NCBI GenBank assembly: GCA_020636895.1
Contig: JACJWZ010000003.1
Location: 124,001 to 188,000 of the forward strand
Reading direction: 5' to 3'
Source of the DNA: Thermoleophilales bacterium
GTDB taxonomy: Bacteria; Actinomycetota; Thermoleophilia; Solirubrobacterales; 70-9
DNA length: 64,000 nucleotides
The notes beneath the pieces were generated by a model. It was not told the DNA's origin and did no database searches. It worked only from the letters and a program-made list of their open reading frames with translations. This document shows, one piece after another, positions 23,210 through 32,171 of this stretch (position 1 is the stretch's first letter; the number at the start of each line of letters is the position of its first letter). The position numbers and the translations under genes are program-made.

Positions 23210-24829
23210 TCAGCCCTTGACCCTGAACTTCGTCCGCGCCCTCTTCGACCGCTGGCCGGCGGAGTCGGTCGCTCGGGCGATCACCTGGTAGCGGCCCGGC
23301 TTGAGCGTCTTGCGGAAGGTGCCGCTGAAGGGGATGGAGCTCTCCCCCTGCTCGAGCTCGCGGGTGAAGACGCGCGCGGTGGAGCCGGGGTTGCCGGACT
23401 TGCGAGCCGGGTTACGCCGCACCCGGAAGCGGACCCGCGCCTTCTCGCTCAGACCGACTTCGAGGGTCGCGCCGAGCTGCTTCGGCTTGACCGGCGTCGG
23501 ATCGGGGCTGAAGGAGCTCGGAGTCACGCGAAGTGAGGTGATCACCGGCGGGTCGTCCGTGAAGGCGGCGTCGACCGATGCGGCCGCATCGAGCTTGACT
23601 GTGCACGAGCCGGTGCCCGAGCAGCCGCCGCCGCTCCAGCCGGTGAAGGTGGAACCCGCGTCGGCGCTCGGCTGCAGGGTGACCTCGGTGCCGTAGTCGA
23701 AGTCGGCCGCGCACGTGGTTCCGCAGTCGATGCCCGCGGGCGATGAGGTCACGGTGCCGGTGCCGCTTCCCGACCGCGTCACCGAGAGCCCACGCTTCTG
23801 CAGCGTGAAGTCCGCGGTCACGGTCTTTGCCGCATCCAGCGTCACTACGCAGGAGCCGGTGCCCGAGCAGCCGCCGCCGCTCCAGCCGGTGAAGGTGGAA
23901 CCCGCGTCGGCGCTGGCCTGCAGGGTGATGTCGCTACCCTCGATGGCGCTCTTGGTGCAGTCCGACGACGAGCCGGAGTGGCAGTCGATGCCAGAGGGGG
24001 TTGAGGTGACCGAGCCCGATCCGTTGCCCGACGTCGCGGCGGTCAGCGTCAACGGCTGGAGGTAGGTGACGGTGACGGCACCGTTGCCGCTTCGCACACC
24101 AGTCTCGAAGGTGGTCCCGGAGGGTCCGTAGCCGGAGCCGCCGCCGGCACCCTGGTTGTAGGAAGCGCCGCCGCCACCGTAGTAGCCGCCTCCTCCCCCG
24201 CCCCGGTAGTAGGTCCCACCGGGCGCGGCGGCACCGCCCTGCCCCAGCGTGCCGGCGCTGCCTCCCCCGGTTCCGCCGCTGCTCTGGGTTCCACCCAGAC
24301 CCGCATCGGCAGCCGAGAAACAGGCCCCGGTATTCGGAGCATCGCCGCCGACCAAACCACCCCCTGCGCCGCCGTCCGACTTAGTGCCTGGCCCTGAGCA
24401 GGCTCCGCTTCCACCGCCTCCACCGGCCACAAGCGTCCGATCCGCAAGCGCGCCGCCACCCTGTCTGATGTCGGTTGCTCCGCCGCCTCCGCCGGGTCCG
24501 TTGGTGTTCGGGGCTCCTCCGCCGTTGTAGCCACCGCTGGCGCCACCCTGCCCGCCGACCCTGATCTCGATCGTCTCACCCGGAGTGACCGCCAGCGTGG
24601 CCGTCGCGCGCCCTCCCAGTCCAGCGGCGCCGTAGCTGGAGTCGTACGCGGTGCCGCCCTCCGCCCCATACAGGTCGAAGGTCGCGGAGGTGACGCCGGC
24701 GGGAACGACCCAGCTCTGGACGTCGCCGGTGTAGTCGTAGGTGTCTGTGGTGGCGCCGGCGGTGGCGGGAAGCAGCAGAGCTACGGCCAGCGCGAGGGCA
24801 GCGGAGGACACCAGACAGAAATGGTTCAC
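23210..24829 (-). CDS. Secreted glycine-rich surface protein with two divergent InlB-type repeats
   Basis: Protein of 539 residues with a signal peptide (1-26). A glycine-rich domain (about 30-265) has the pattern of ALK-type glycine-rich ligand-binding domains, opening with YTGDVQSWVVPAGVTSATFDLYGAEGG. Two repeats of about 80 residues follow (about 268-350 and 351-430), each with GSTFTGWSGGGCSGTGSC, related to the bacterial divergent InlB B-repeat. The C-terminus is a beta domain ending in a basic stretch. A 62 bp block is identical in the two repeats. GTG 24829 has GGAGAAAG about 8 bases upstream and TAGATT (complement at 24845-24850) before that. Likely an adhesin or surface-binding protein. 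Confidence 0.8.
   Translation of the reverse strand: MNHFCLVSSAALALAVALLLPATAGATTDTYDYTGDVQSWVVPAGVTSATFDLYGAEGGTAYDSSYGAAGLGGRATATLAVTPGETIEIRVGGQGGASGGYNGGGAPNTNGPGGGGGATDIRQGGGALADRTLVAGGGGGSGACSGPGTKSDGGAGGGLVGGDAPNTGACFSAADAGLGGTQSSGGTGGGSAGTLGQGGAAAPGGTYYRGGGGGGYYGGGGASYNQGAGGGSGYGPSGTTFETGVRSGNGAVTVTYLQPLTLTAATSGNGSGSVTSTPSGIDCHSGSSSDCTKSAIEGSDITLQASADAGSTFTGWSGGGCSGTGSCVVTLDAAKTVTADFTLQKRGLSVTRSGSGTGTVTSSPAGIDCGTTCAADFDYGTEVTLQPSADAGSTFTGWSGGGCSGTGSCTVKLDAAASVDAAFTDDPPVITSLRVTPSSFSPDPTPVKPKQLGATLEVGLSEKARVRFRVRRNPARKSGNPGSTARVFTRELEQGESSIPFSGTFRKTLKPGRYQVIARATDSAGQRSKRARTKFRVKG
23607..23668. repeat. 62 bp identical direct repeat, copy 1
   Basis: Identical at every base to 23853-23914, 246 bp (82 codons) away. 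It encodes the GWSGGGCSG core of the second InlB-type repeat. Lack of even silent differences suggests recent duplication or gene conversion. Confidence 0.85.
23853..23914. repeat. 62 bp identical direct repeat, copy 2
   Basis: Second copy of the block at 23607-23668, encoding the core of the first InlB-type repeat of the same gene. Confidence 0.85.
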
Positions 24830-24958
24830 GGTGAGCTTTCTCCAAATCTACGGTTCCGGCAACCACCAGCCGGAGAGCGACCCGGAGCCTACCCCCGCGC
24901 AGGATGCTCGGCGACGGTCCTCCCGCTCGGGCGGGCGCATTCGCTGCGGGCGCGTGGC

Positions 24959-24987
24959 GCCTTTTCCACGTATCCGGTGGGAAAGGC
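24959..24987. terminator. Stable 11 bp hairpin between MFS and glycine-rich protein genes
   Basis: GCCTTTTCCAC (24959-24969) pairs with GTGGGAAAGGC (24977-24987), one G-T pair, with a 7-base loop. It lies about 70 bases after the MFS stop and 130 bases before the glycine-rich gene, both on the minus strand. It could end the MFS transcript or form a 5' leader element. No T-run follows. Confidence 0.45.
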
Positions 24988-25055
24988 TGCCTTGCGTCCC
25001 GGATGCGGAGGGGCGGTGACTTACCGGGGCAGGCTTGGGCGGCGGAGCGGCCCGC

Positions 25056-26732
25056 TCAGCGGGGCGGGTTGGGCGGCGGGGTCGCCGGCAGGCGAGGCGC
25101 GTCGGCGGCCGGTTCGTCCTGGGGTTCCTCGCGCCTAGTCGCCCACACACGCCAGCGCGAGCGCCTGAAGGTGGGCCCGTGCGGGCTGACGCGGTCCTCC
25201 TTGCGGACCAGGACGAAGGAGATCGCGGCGCCGAGGAGGGCGATGCAGGCGGCGACGAGGAAGGCGAGGCGGAAGCCGGCGACGTGAGCGTCGGCGAGGA
25301 TGCCGATGACCGAGTGGACGGTCGCTGACTCGTCGACGTTCTTGAGGCCCTTCTGCTCGGACTCGAGGACGAAGTTCTTGACGTCCGCGATCTGCTGCTC
25401 GGTCGGGTTGATGCCGCGCTCGGCGAGCTTGACGTCGAGTTGGTGCCGGTACCAGCCGAGCTCGATCGCAAGCAGGATCGAGATCCCGAGCGCCCCACCC
25501 AGTTGCTCGGAGGTGTTGATCATCCCGGCGGCGCGGCCGCGGTCCCGCTCGGGGACCGCGTTGAGGCCGACGGGGTCGTTGACCGTGAGGACGATCCCGA
25601 GTCCTAGTCCCTGCAGTGCCAGCCCCGGGATCAGCGCCACCGCTGACTGATCGCCGACGCCCACCGCGAGGGCGACGCCCGACGCCGCGAGGACCAGGAA
25701 GCCGACCACCAGCGGCACGCGGCCGCCGATGCGGTCGAAGGCGCGGCCGGCGAGCGGGCCGGCGAGGATGATCGGCACCGTCGCCGGAATCAACGCGATG
25801 CCGGCCGCGACCGGGCCGACGCCGATCACCAGCAGCAGCACGAACGGCAGCAGGAATCCCATGCCGAGCTCGACCGCACCGCTCAGGAACTGGCTTATGT
25901 TCGAGGCGAGGAAGTTGTCGTGGCCGAAGAGGCGGAAGTCGATCAGCGGGTCTTCGATCCGGAGCTCGATCACCGCGAAGGCCCCGAAGGACAGCAGCGC
26001 GCCGAGGATCGGGCCGATCACGACCGGGTCGTCGAAGCCGACGTCGCCCGCCTGCGAAGTGCCGAAGAGCAGCAGGCCCGCGCCGAGCGCGAGGGTGACC
26101 ATCCCGGCGAAGTCGAGGTCACGCACCCGCCCCTTCGCCAGCGCCGGCAGGGGCGGGCAGGAGCTCAACGTCAACAGGATCGCCCCGGCGGCGAGCGGGA
26201 CGTTGATCAGGAACACGAGCCGCCAGTCGACGCTGGTGAGCACGCCCCCGAGCACCGGGCCGAGCGCGGCGAAGAACGCCGAGCCGCCGGCGAGGACGCC
26301 GAGCGCCATCCCGCGTCTGTCCTCGGGAGCCACAGCGCTGACGATCGCAACCGACGTCGGCATCATGCACGCCGCGCCGATCCCCTGGACGACCCGCGCG
26401 CTCAGCATCCACGCCATGTCCTGTGCGATCCCCGCCATCACCGTGGCGCCCATGAAGATCACGGCGCCGGCGAGGAAGACGCGGCGCAGGCCGAGCAGAT
26501 CACCCAGCTTGCCTCCGAAGACCATGAACGCCGCGAGCGGCAGGATGTTCGCGGTCAAGAGCCACTGCCCCTCGTCGAGGCTGCCGTGGAGGTCGTGGAT
26601 CGCGTCGGGGGAGGCGAGCGGGACGGCGGTCTGATCGACCAGGATCATGCTGGCCGCGAGCGTCATCGCGATCAACGTCGGCCACATGGTGCGGCCGGAG
26701 CCCTCCGTCGGAGCCGCCTTCGGCCTGTTCAC
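25056..26732 (-). CDS. MFS multidrug exporter, DHA2 (EmrB/QacA) family
   Basis: Proton-driven drug exporter of 558 residues with about 14 membrane segments, the DHA2 topology. Motif A is GGKLGDLLGLRRVF (loop 2-3), the membrane-1 motif D-like stretch is ILVDQTAVPLASP and motif C is GGSAFFAALGPVLGGVL. A long extracytoplasmic loop (about 430-480) precedes the last segment, as usual in this family. The tail after the last helix is basic and then proline-rich. GTG 26732 lies 3 bases from a perfect 17 bp palindrome (26736-26752) that is a likely repressor site. No regulator gene is adjacent. Confidence 0.9.
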   Translation of the reverse strand: MNRPKAAPTEGSGRTMWPTLIAMTLAASMILVDQTAVPLASPDAIHDLHGSLDEGQWLLTANILPLAAFMVFGGKLGDLLGLRRVFLAGAVIFMGATVMAGIAQDMAWMLSARVVQGIGAACMMPTSVAIVSAVAPEDRRGMALGVLAGGSAFFAALGPVLGGVLTSVDWRLVFLINVPLAAGAILLTLSSCPPLPALAKGRVRDLDFAGMVTLALGAGLLLFGTSQAGDVGFDDPVVIGPILGALLSFGAFAVIELRIEDPLIDFRLFGHDNFLASNISQFLSGAVELGMGFLLPFVLLLVIGVGPVAAGIALIPATVPIILAGPLAGRAFDRIGGRVPLVVGFLVLAASGVALAVGVGDQSAVALIPGLALQGLGLGIVLTVNDPVGLNAVPERDRGRAAGMINTSEQLGGALGISILLAIELGWYRHQLDVKLAERGINPTEQQIADVKNFVLESEQKGLKNVDESATVHSVIGILADAHVAGFRLAFLVAACIALLGAAISFVLVRKEDRVSPHGPTFRRSRWRVWATRREEPQDEPAADAPRLPATPPPNPPR

Positions 26733-26735
26733 ATC

Positions 26736-26752
26736 GTCCGCGATCCGCGGAC
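26736..26752. promoter_or_regulatory. 17 bp palindrome at the start of the MFS exporter gene
   Basis: GTCCGCGATCCGCGGAC has perfect 7 bp arms around a 3-base centre and ends 3 bases before the MFS start codon. This is where a TetR- or MarR-type repressor of an efflux gene would be expected to bind. Confidence 0.5.
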
Positions 26753-26802
26753 TATGTCAGCGGCGAGCGCGCGCCTGCCCCGGCGCGCACCCTCGCCGCA
26801 CC

Positions 26803-29178
26803 TCACCCCGCGTTCGGCAGCTTGACCTTCGTGCCCTTCGGCGCCTGCTTGATCTGCTTGTCCGTGAACGCGAGCTTCGCCCACTTCTTCTTCGAGAACA
26901 TCTTGGTCATGTTCGCGAAGTACGGCGAGGTGGGATCGGTCGCCTGCGAGTAGGTGAGGATCCCCTCGGCGTTCGGCCCCTTCTTCGTCAGCTCGGTGGT
27001 GAGCACGATCGAGGAGCCCTGGATGACCTCGCCGTAGGGGGCGTTCGCGGAGGTGCTTCCGTTCGACGAGTTGATGTTCTGGAAGCACTGGCCGCAGCCA
27101 TGGATCGAGATCCGCTTCTTGCCCCGGGTGGCCACCTGGACGCCGCGCAGCGAGCTGTCGAGCGGGATGCCGTTGTCGCGCAGCTCCTGCACCGCCCTGC
27201 CGAGTGCCTGCACGACGCTCGTGTTGGACGTGTTGAGCTGGCTCGGCGTCGTCAGCGGGTTGTTCGGGTCGAACGTGTCGCTGAAGGCGCTGGCGCCGCT
27301 CGGCGCGTAGCGCGAGAACGCGACCCACAGCCATGCCCCCTTGCTGTCGAGGTTCCCGGTGCGATCCCAGGCGTCGATGATCGGGCACGCCTCGGTGACG
27401 TCGACGGTGCGCCCGTCGGGGATCGTGATCGACGGGTTCGCCTGGCACATGGACACAACCTGGGATCCGAGCAACTCACCCTGGTAGCTGCGGTCGTTCT
27501 CCCAGAGCTTCTGCAGCTTGGGGACGTTGAACTTGGTGCCCTTGTCGAGCGCGTCCTGGACCATCAGGTTGCCTTGGCGCGTCCTGAACGCCTGCTGTGT
27601 GCCCTCGAGCCCGATCAACGGTGTGATCCCGGTGATCGGGGCATTCGGGTTGGCGAGCCAGTAGGAGTCGTTGGAGTTCTCGACGTAGTCCTTGCGGAAG
27701 ATGCTCGGCATCTGGTCGGCCGGGAGCAGCCCGTCGGGCGTGCAGCTCGCCTTCGAGCCGTCGAGCGTGATCACGCGCGCCGACTGGTAGACGAGCGTCG
27801 GCACGCCGGCCGGAGTGCAGGTGTCGATGAGGGACTTCGGCACGTTCGAGTAGCGCCCGACGTCCGCATACAGGGCGTTGCCCTTGCTGTCTGCCGCGAT
27901 CGTGTTGAAGAACGGCACCGCGCGGCCCTTGCTCTCGATCTTGAGCAGGTCCTTGACCGAGTCGGCCTTCCCCATCTTCAGGTACTGGTCGACGACACCG
28001 GTGTTGTCCAGGTTCGCGTCGGTGAGCGCGTAGGCGGTGGTGCTGTCCCACGCGTAGCCGGCGTCGGGGATGTTGACGACGAGGCCGAACTCGGTCCCGT
28101 AGTAGGTGTGGGGGGTTCCGTCGATGTCGACGGTCGTCTGGGTCATCGGGATCGTCTGCCCGTCCACGACGTAGCTCGTCGGATCGCCGGGGGCGAGCTG
28201 AAGCTGACGGATGACGAAGCGGCGGCCGGTGGAGACCGTGTGCGTCCAGGAGATGTCGTCGTTGAAGCCGACGCCGATCAGCGGCAGGCCGCCGAGGGCG
28301 CCGCCCATCACGTCGTACTTGCCGTCGACCTCGAGGTGCGCCATCCAGAAGCGGTCAATCCCGCGCCACGGGAAGTGCGGGTTGCTGAGCAGAACCCCGC
28401 CCTTCTTCTTGGTCGCGTCCTTGCCGAACGCGAGCCCGTTGGAGCCGAGGTCGGACTCACCGGCGAGATCACCGACCTGCTCGCGAAGCGCCGGGATGTC
28501 GAGACCGGCATCAGCGCCGTCGGCGCCATCGAGCACGCCGTCACCGTCGGAGTTGCCGCCCCCGCTCGGCGGCTGCGCGTCGTAGAAGCCGGAGATGAGC
28601 CGGCCGCTCGAGGCGCCGATCTCGATCTGCAGCCCGCGCAGGAGCAGGTCGTTGTAGGAGATCGGCTTGACCCACGGCTCACCCTTGCAGGCGGGGTCCT
28701 TGACCTTGTTCTTCTTCAGGTAGGTGTTGTAGCCCTTCACCCAGCCCTTGAAGAGGTCCTTGGCGTTCTTGCTGAAGCCCTTGTCGACGCCCTTGGTGAG
28801 CTTCGCGGCCTGCGCCCACTTCCAGAACCCATCCGACTTCGGGTTCGGATCGACCGCGGAGTTGGAGTAGTAGTAGGAGGAGCCGTCGGCGCCGAAGTAC
28901 TTGGTGCGCTCGCCGCGGACGGTGACGATCGCGTCCGCGAACAGGCAGAGGTTGTCCTGCGCGTAGGAGTAACCCTGGCCGTAGCCGAGCGAGCGGAAGT
29001 CGCCCGCCTCGATGTGCGGGATCCCGGCCTTGTCGCGCGTCACCTGCACGTCGTACTTCGCCTTCTTGGCCGAAGCGGCGGGGGCGAGCAGCATCAGCGC
29101 GGCGAACGCGAAGGCCAGCGCGGAGGCGACGGCGAGGGTGGACGGACGACGGCTGAAGCTAATGGCTCTCTCTCCCAT
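26803..29178 (-). CDS. Secreted penicillin-acylase-family Ntn hydrolase
   Basis: Precursor of 791 residues with a signal peptide (about 10-37). The family is made as one chain and self-cleaves in front of a nucleophilic serine, here in LGSNGLAFG (Ser246). The alpha-chain part includes GIPHIEAGDFRSLGYGQGYSYAQDNL. The beta chain begins near 246 and includes LSNPHFPW, FNDDISWTHTVS and NSNDSYWLANPNAP. Relatives hydrolyse amide bonds in beta-lactams or acyl-homoserine lactones. The segment before the cleavage site (about 207-225) has an Asp/Gly-rich loop like a calcium site. TAGATT 8 bases before ATG 29178 indicates a leaderless transcript. Confidence 0.88.
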   Translation of the reverse strand: MGERAISFSRRPSTLAVASALAFAFAALMLLAPAASAKKAKYDVQVTRDKAGIPHIEAGDFRSLGYGQGYSYAQDNLCLFADAIVTVRGERTKYFGADGSSYYYSNSAVDPNPKSDGFWKWAQAAKLTKGVDKGFSKNAKDLFKGWVKGYNTYLKKNKVKDPACKGEPWVKPISYNDLLLRGLQIEIGASSGRLISGFYDAQPPSGGGNSDGDGVLDGADGADAGLDIPALREQVGDLAGESDLGSNGLAFGKDATKKKGGVLLSNPHFPWRGIDRFWMAHLEVDGKYDVMGGALGGLPLIGVGFNDDISWTHTVSTGRRFVIRQLQLAPGDPTSYVVDGQTIPMTQTTVDIDGTPHTYYGTEFGLVVNIPDAGYAWDSTTAYALTDANLDNTGVVDQYLKMGKADSVKDLLKIESKGRAVPFFNTIAADSKGNALYADVGRYSNVPKSLIDTCTPAGVPTLVYQSARVITLDGSKASCTPDGLLPADQMPSIFRKDYVENSNDSYWLANPNAPITGITPLIGLEGTQQAFRTRQGNLMVQDALDKGTKFNVPKLQKLWENDRSYQGELLGSQVVSMCQANPSITIPDGRTVDVTEACPIIDAWDRTGNLDSKGAWLWVAFSRYAPSGASAFSDTFDPNNPLTTPSQLNTSNTSVVQALGRAVQELRDNGIPLDSSLRGVQVATRGKKRISIHGCGQCFQNINSSNGSTSANAPYGEVIQGSSIVLTTELTKKGPNAEGILTYSQATDPTSPYFANMTKMFSKKKWAKLAFTDKQIKQAPKGTKVKLPNAG

Positions 29179-29186
29179 GACGGGAG

Positions 29187-29192
29187 AATCTA
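29187..29192 (-). promoter_or_regulatory. Putative -10 hexamer, leaderless start of acylase
   Basis: Minus-strand TAGATT ends 8 bases before ATG 29178; it overlaps the end of the next gene upstream's 3' flank, with no Shine-Dalgarno. Confidence 0.4.
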
Positions 29193-29199
29193 GCGTGCG

Positions 29200-30849
29200 T
29201 CAGCGCAGCGCGAGCCAGCTCTCGCAGCCGCCCCTGCCGCGCACCGTGCAGGGCTTCGTCCGCGCGATCGCCTGACCCGCGACGCCGTGCTTCTCGAAGC
29301 GGACCCGCACCGTCTCGCTTTCCCCGCGCGCAACCTTGAAGCGCTCCTTGCCGAGCACCTGCGGTCGCTTCGCCTTCTTGCGCCGCACCGTCTTGGAGTA
29401 GGCGCGCATCACCTTCACCTTGCCCCTGCAGGCCGAGGTCGGGCTCGCGGGCGGACAGCTCAAGGAGAGCTTCAGCTTCTTGCGCGAGCGCTTGCCGCGG
29501 CGCTCGAGCTCGACGAGGTCGGGCTCGGCGAAGATCGGCGTCGGCCCGACCTCGAGCGGCGCGAGGCGCACGTGCTGGGGAGAGCCGGCGGCCGCGGTCA
29601 CGAGCGCGGTGCTGGCGTCGATCCCGAGCTCGCCGCCGATCCTCGCCGGCCCGGGGTCCGCCCACGCCGCCGCGACCGGCCCCCGCGGGCGCTGGAAGAC
29701 GTAGCCCCATGCGTCGCCTCCGACATCGAGCCTCGTCGCCGAGGTGGCGCCGGTTAGCTGGGCGCCCACCGTCCGGAAGGAGGAGCGCGCCAGATGCGGA
29801 GTCGTCCCGTCCCAGTCGAAGAGGCCGACCGCGTTGTTGTCGCCGTTGCCGAGGAAGGAGCTGAAGACCGTGAACGCGGATCCCTCGCCGGCAGCGGTGA
29901 CCAGGAGGCGCGCGGTCTCCGCCGCGAAGTCGTCCTCGGTGAACGGGCGCCCGTCCTTGTAGCGGTGAGCGACCTCCCAGGTCTCGATCGGGAGCGCGAT
30001 GCCGTGGGAGCGCACGTACTCGTACATCTTCGGGAGGCCACGCCAAGGGCCGTAGTAGTGGAGCTGGAAGGCGTCGTAGTAGGGCTGGTTGGAGACCGCG
30101 CCGGCGAAGAACGCGACGGCGCGCTTGACGCGGGAGTCGTTGACGTAGGCGGTAAGCGAGGCCATGTCGGTGACCGGGGCGCCGCCGCCGAGCTCGTTCG
30201 CCTGCGTCTCCTGGGCGAGGGTGATCGCCTCGCCGTAGCGGCCCTGGTCGTAGAGGTCGGTGACCATGACCGCCGTCATCGACCCGCTCGCCATCGTCCC
30301 GTCGAGGATCTCGGCGTCGGGATCACCGGCGCGAAGCGCGGCGGCCGAGCGTCGCAGGAGCTCGAAGTAGTCGTCCGCGGTCCCGTCGAAGTGCGCCTGG
30401 GAGGCGGCTTCGTTGTCGATCGCGTAGCTGCGCACCCGCCCGTCCAGGTACTGGGCGAGCTGCGTGAGGAGACTCAGGTACTCGTCGAGCTCGGCGCCGG
30501 AGGGCAGGAACGAGTCCTGGTCGGAGGAGGTCGTCGGGCGGACGCGGACGCCGAGCTGGATTCCGCAGGCACGGCCCGGCTCGATCCGGTTGTCGATCGC
30601 CGTGGTGTTCAGCGTCCCGTTGTTGCGCTCGATCAAGCCCCGGGTGAGGAACACCGAGGCGGCCACGGAGCCGTCCTCGCGGAGCCGGTCGCAGAAGGCC
30701 GGCGTCGTGAACGGGTCGATCTGGGCGCCGAACGATGCGCCGCCGGCGAGATCGCGGCTCTCAGCCGCCGACGCGGAAGCCGCGGTGCTCACGAGCGCGA
30801 TGGCGATGGCGATGGCGACGGCGCCTATCGCTTTGGTGATCCCTCCCAT
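29200..30849 (-). CDS. Secreted glycoside hydrolase-like protein (clan GH-A pattern)
   Basis: Exported protein of 549 residues with a signal peptide (about 6-30). Features of a TIM-barrel glycosidase are visible: an Asn-Glu pair in YAIDNEAA (candidate acid/base), FQLHYYGPW, and a glutamate in LPIETWEVAH (candidate nucleophile). A C-terminal beta domain (about 400-549) is rich in Lys and Arg with paired cysteines, as in many wall-bound proteins of this genome. The exact GH family and substrate cannot be given. ATG 30849 has GGGGA about 6 bases upstream. A CCGCAA/TTGCGG hairpin lies 20 bases before the start. Confidence 0.65.
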   Translation of the reverse strand: MGGITKAIGAVAIAIAIALVSTAASASAAESRDLAGGASFGAQIDPFTTPAFCDRLREDGSVAASVFLTRGLIERNNGTLNTTAIDNRIEPGRACGIQLGVRVRPTTSSDQDSFLPSGAELDEYLSLLTQLAQYLDGRVRSYAIDNEAASQAHFDGTADDYFELLRRSAAALRAGDPDAEILDGTMASGSMTAVMVTDLYDQGRYGEAITLAQETQANELGGGAPVTDMASLTAYVNDSRVKRAVAFFAGAVSNQPYYDAFQLHYYGPWRGLPKMYEYVRSHGIALPIETWEVAHRYKDGRPFTEDDFAAETARLLVTAAGEGSAFTVFSSFLGNGDNNAVGLFDWDGTTPHLARSSFRTVGAQLTGATSATRLDVGGDAWGYVFQRPRGPVAAAWADPGPARIGGELGIDASTALVTAAAGSPQHVRLAPLEVGPTPIFAEPDLVELERRGKRSRKKLKLSLSCPPASPTSACRGKVKVMRAYSKTVRRKKAKRPQVLGKERFKVARGESETVRVRFEKHGVAGQAIARTKPCTVRGRGGCESWLALR

Positions 30850-31030
30850 TGATTCCCCAACAGCATGGCCGCAATTGAAGTTGCGGTGCCCGTTGCCGTT
30901 TGGACGTGCGTCTACTCTGGGCGTGAGCGGCTCGCGGAGGCGTCCGCGCCTCTCGATGAGTTCACACGGCGTCCGCTCCGGGCGCAATCGAGCGAGAAGC
31001 AAAGCGATACGAGGCAGAGGTAGCAGGTCG

Positions 31031-31462
31031 ATGGTCGAATCCGAGAGCCACGGACACATCCCGGTCCGGCGGAAGGACGCGTCACCCGTGCGGCACCCCC
31101 AGAGCGACGAGACGCCCGAGGTCCCGGGTATCGAGCGGCTCTCGCACGAGCCGACCGTCGACGAGGTCGTCTCCTGGGTCGGGTGGAACGCCACCGACGA
31201 GATGGGCAAGACCGTCGGCAAGGTCGAGGACGTCTACGCGGTCGAGGGGCATCCCGAGTGGCTGCTGATCAAGCACAGGCGCAGCCACCACTTCCTGGCT
31301 CCCATCGCCGAGGCGATCGGGGGCGGCGACCGCGTCTTCCTGCCGTACACGGCCGAGGTGATCGAGACCGCTCCGGAGGTGGATCCGGGAGCGGAGGCGA
31401 ACGAGCTCGTCGTCGCCGCTGCGCGCGAGCACTACGACTCGGCCAAGGGCCCCGCGGACTGA
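31031..31462 (+). CDS. PRC-barrel-like domain protein
   Basis: Small cytoplasmic protein of 143 residues. After a polar N-terminus (1-45), the segment WVGWNATDEMGKTVGKVEDVYAVEGHPEWLLIK fits the start of a PRC-barrel (nucleotide-independent beta barrel found in the photosynthetic reaction centre H subunit and RimM). The end is acidic and helical. The function is unknown; PRC-barrel proteins in soil actinobacteria are often stress-associated. It diverges from the glycosidase-like gene. ATG 31031 is preceded by a weak AGAGG/GCAGG Shine-Dalgarno. Confidence 0.65.
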   Translation: MVESESHGHIPVRRKDASPVRHPQSDETPEVPGIERLSHEPTVDEVVSWVGWNATDEMGKTVGKVEDVYAVEGHPEWLLIKHRRSHHFLAPIAEAIGGGDRVFLPYTAEVIETAPEVDPGAEANELVVAAAREHYDSAKGPAD

Positions 31463-31499
31463 CGCCTCGGGGCTGGGACCGCAGTCTCCCGCGACGCCG

Positions 31500-32162
31500 C
31501 TACTCGGCCTCGTCCCCGTCGTCGTCCTCGTCGGCGTACAGGCTCTCCGTCGCGATCTCGCGCAGGCGCCGGTCCCAGAGCTTGACGTCGAGGAAGATCT
31601 CGTCGCCGAAGCCGGAGACGGCGTCGACCGCGATCAACGTGAAGCGGCCCTCGTTGACGGCCGCCTGATCGACCACCTCGCCGGCCAGCTCGGCGGTGGC
31701 CGCGATCGCACCGCGGACCAGCGGCGTCCCCCAGATCAGCGTCACCTCGCCGCCGCGACCGCCATCGGCGTGCCAGGTGCCGATCACGTCGTCGTTGAGG
31801 TCGATCTGCCAGTCGTCGTTCTCCTCGGCGGTGACGTCGGTGAAGTCGACCCAGGGCGTGAGCTGACCGGGCTCACCGGTCTCGGTGCGGAGGAAGGAGA
31901 CGTGGCCGAAGAACTCGGGCACCACCCCGTCGACCTCACCGGAGCCGCGGCCGATCACCGGGACGTGCGTGCGCCCTCCCCACGTGCGGTCGGGGAACCA
32001 GCGCAGGCTCTCGGCATCCACCTGTGTGCCCGCCTCGGAGGCGATGTCGCCGCAGGCGCCGACGAAGGCTTCCGCGAGGCGCTCCTCCCAGCGGCCGTAG
32101 GGACGGCCCTCCTGCGGGGAGTCGGAGATGAACCTGGGAAATGGGCGTGCGACGGGTGGCAT
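31500..32162 (-). CDS. Conserved hypothetical acidic protein
   Basis: Soluble protein of 220 residues without signal peptide or membrane segments. It is rich in Asp, Glu and Trp, with blocks such as WFPDRTWGGRTHVPVIG and a very acidic tail (ADEDDDGDEAE). The pattern suggests an alpha/beta fold binding a ligand, but I do not recognise a family. TAGCCT 9 bases before ATG 32162 suggests a leaderless start. Its 3' end faces the PRC-barrel gene, and upstream lies the galT operon on the same strand. Confidence 0.6.
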   Translation of the reverse strand: MPPVARPFPRFISDSPQEGRPYGRWEERLAEAFVGACGDIASEAGTQVDAESLRWFPDRTWGGRTHVPVIGRGSGEVDGVVPEFFGHVSFLRTETGEPGQLTPWVDFTDVTAEENDDWQIDLNDDVIGTWHADGGRGGEVTLIWGTPLVRGAIAATAELAGEVVDQAAVNEGRFTLIAVDAVSGFGDEIFLDVKLWDRRLREIATESLYADEDDDGDEAE

Positions 32163-32171
32163 GAGGCGGTG

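Noticed and set aside
24989..25000. GGGACGCAAGGC on the minus strand, reminiscent of the cyclic-di-GMP-I riboswitch core
   Set aside because: The partner GCAAACC strand, the GNRA hairpin and the downstream tetraloop receptor are missing, so the short match is probably coincidental.
30869..30886. CCGCAA/TTGCGG hairpin before the glycosidase-like gene as a riboswitch
   Set aside because: A single 6 bp stem is too small and isolated; noted only as a possible local element.
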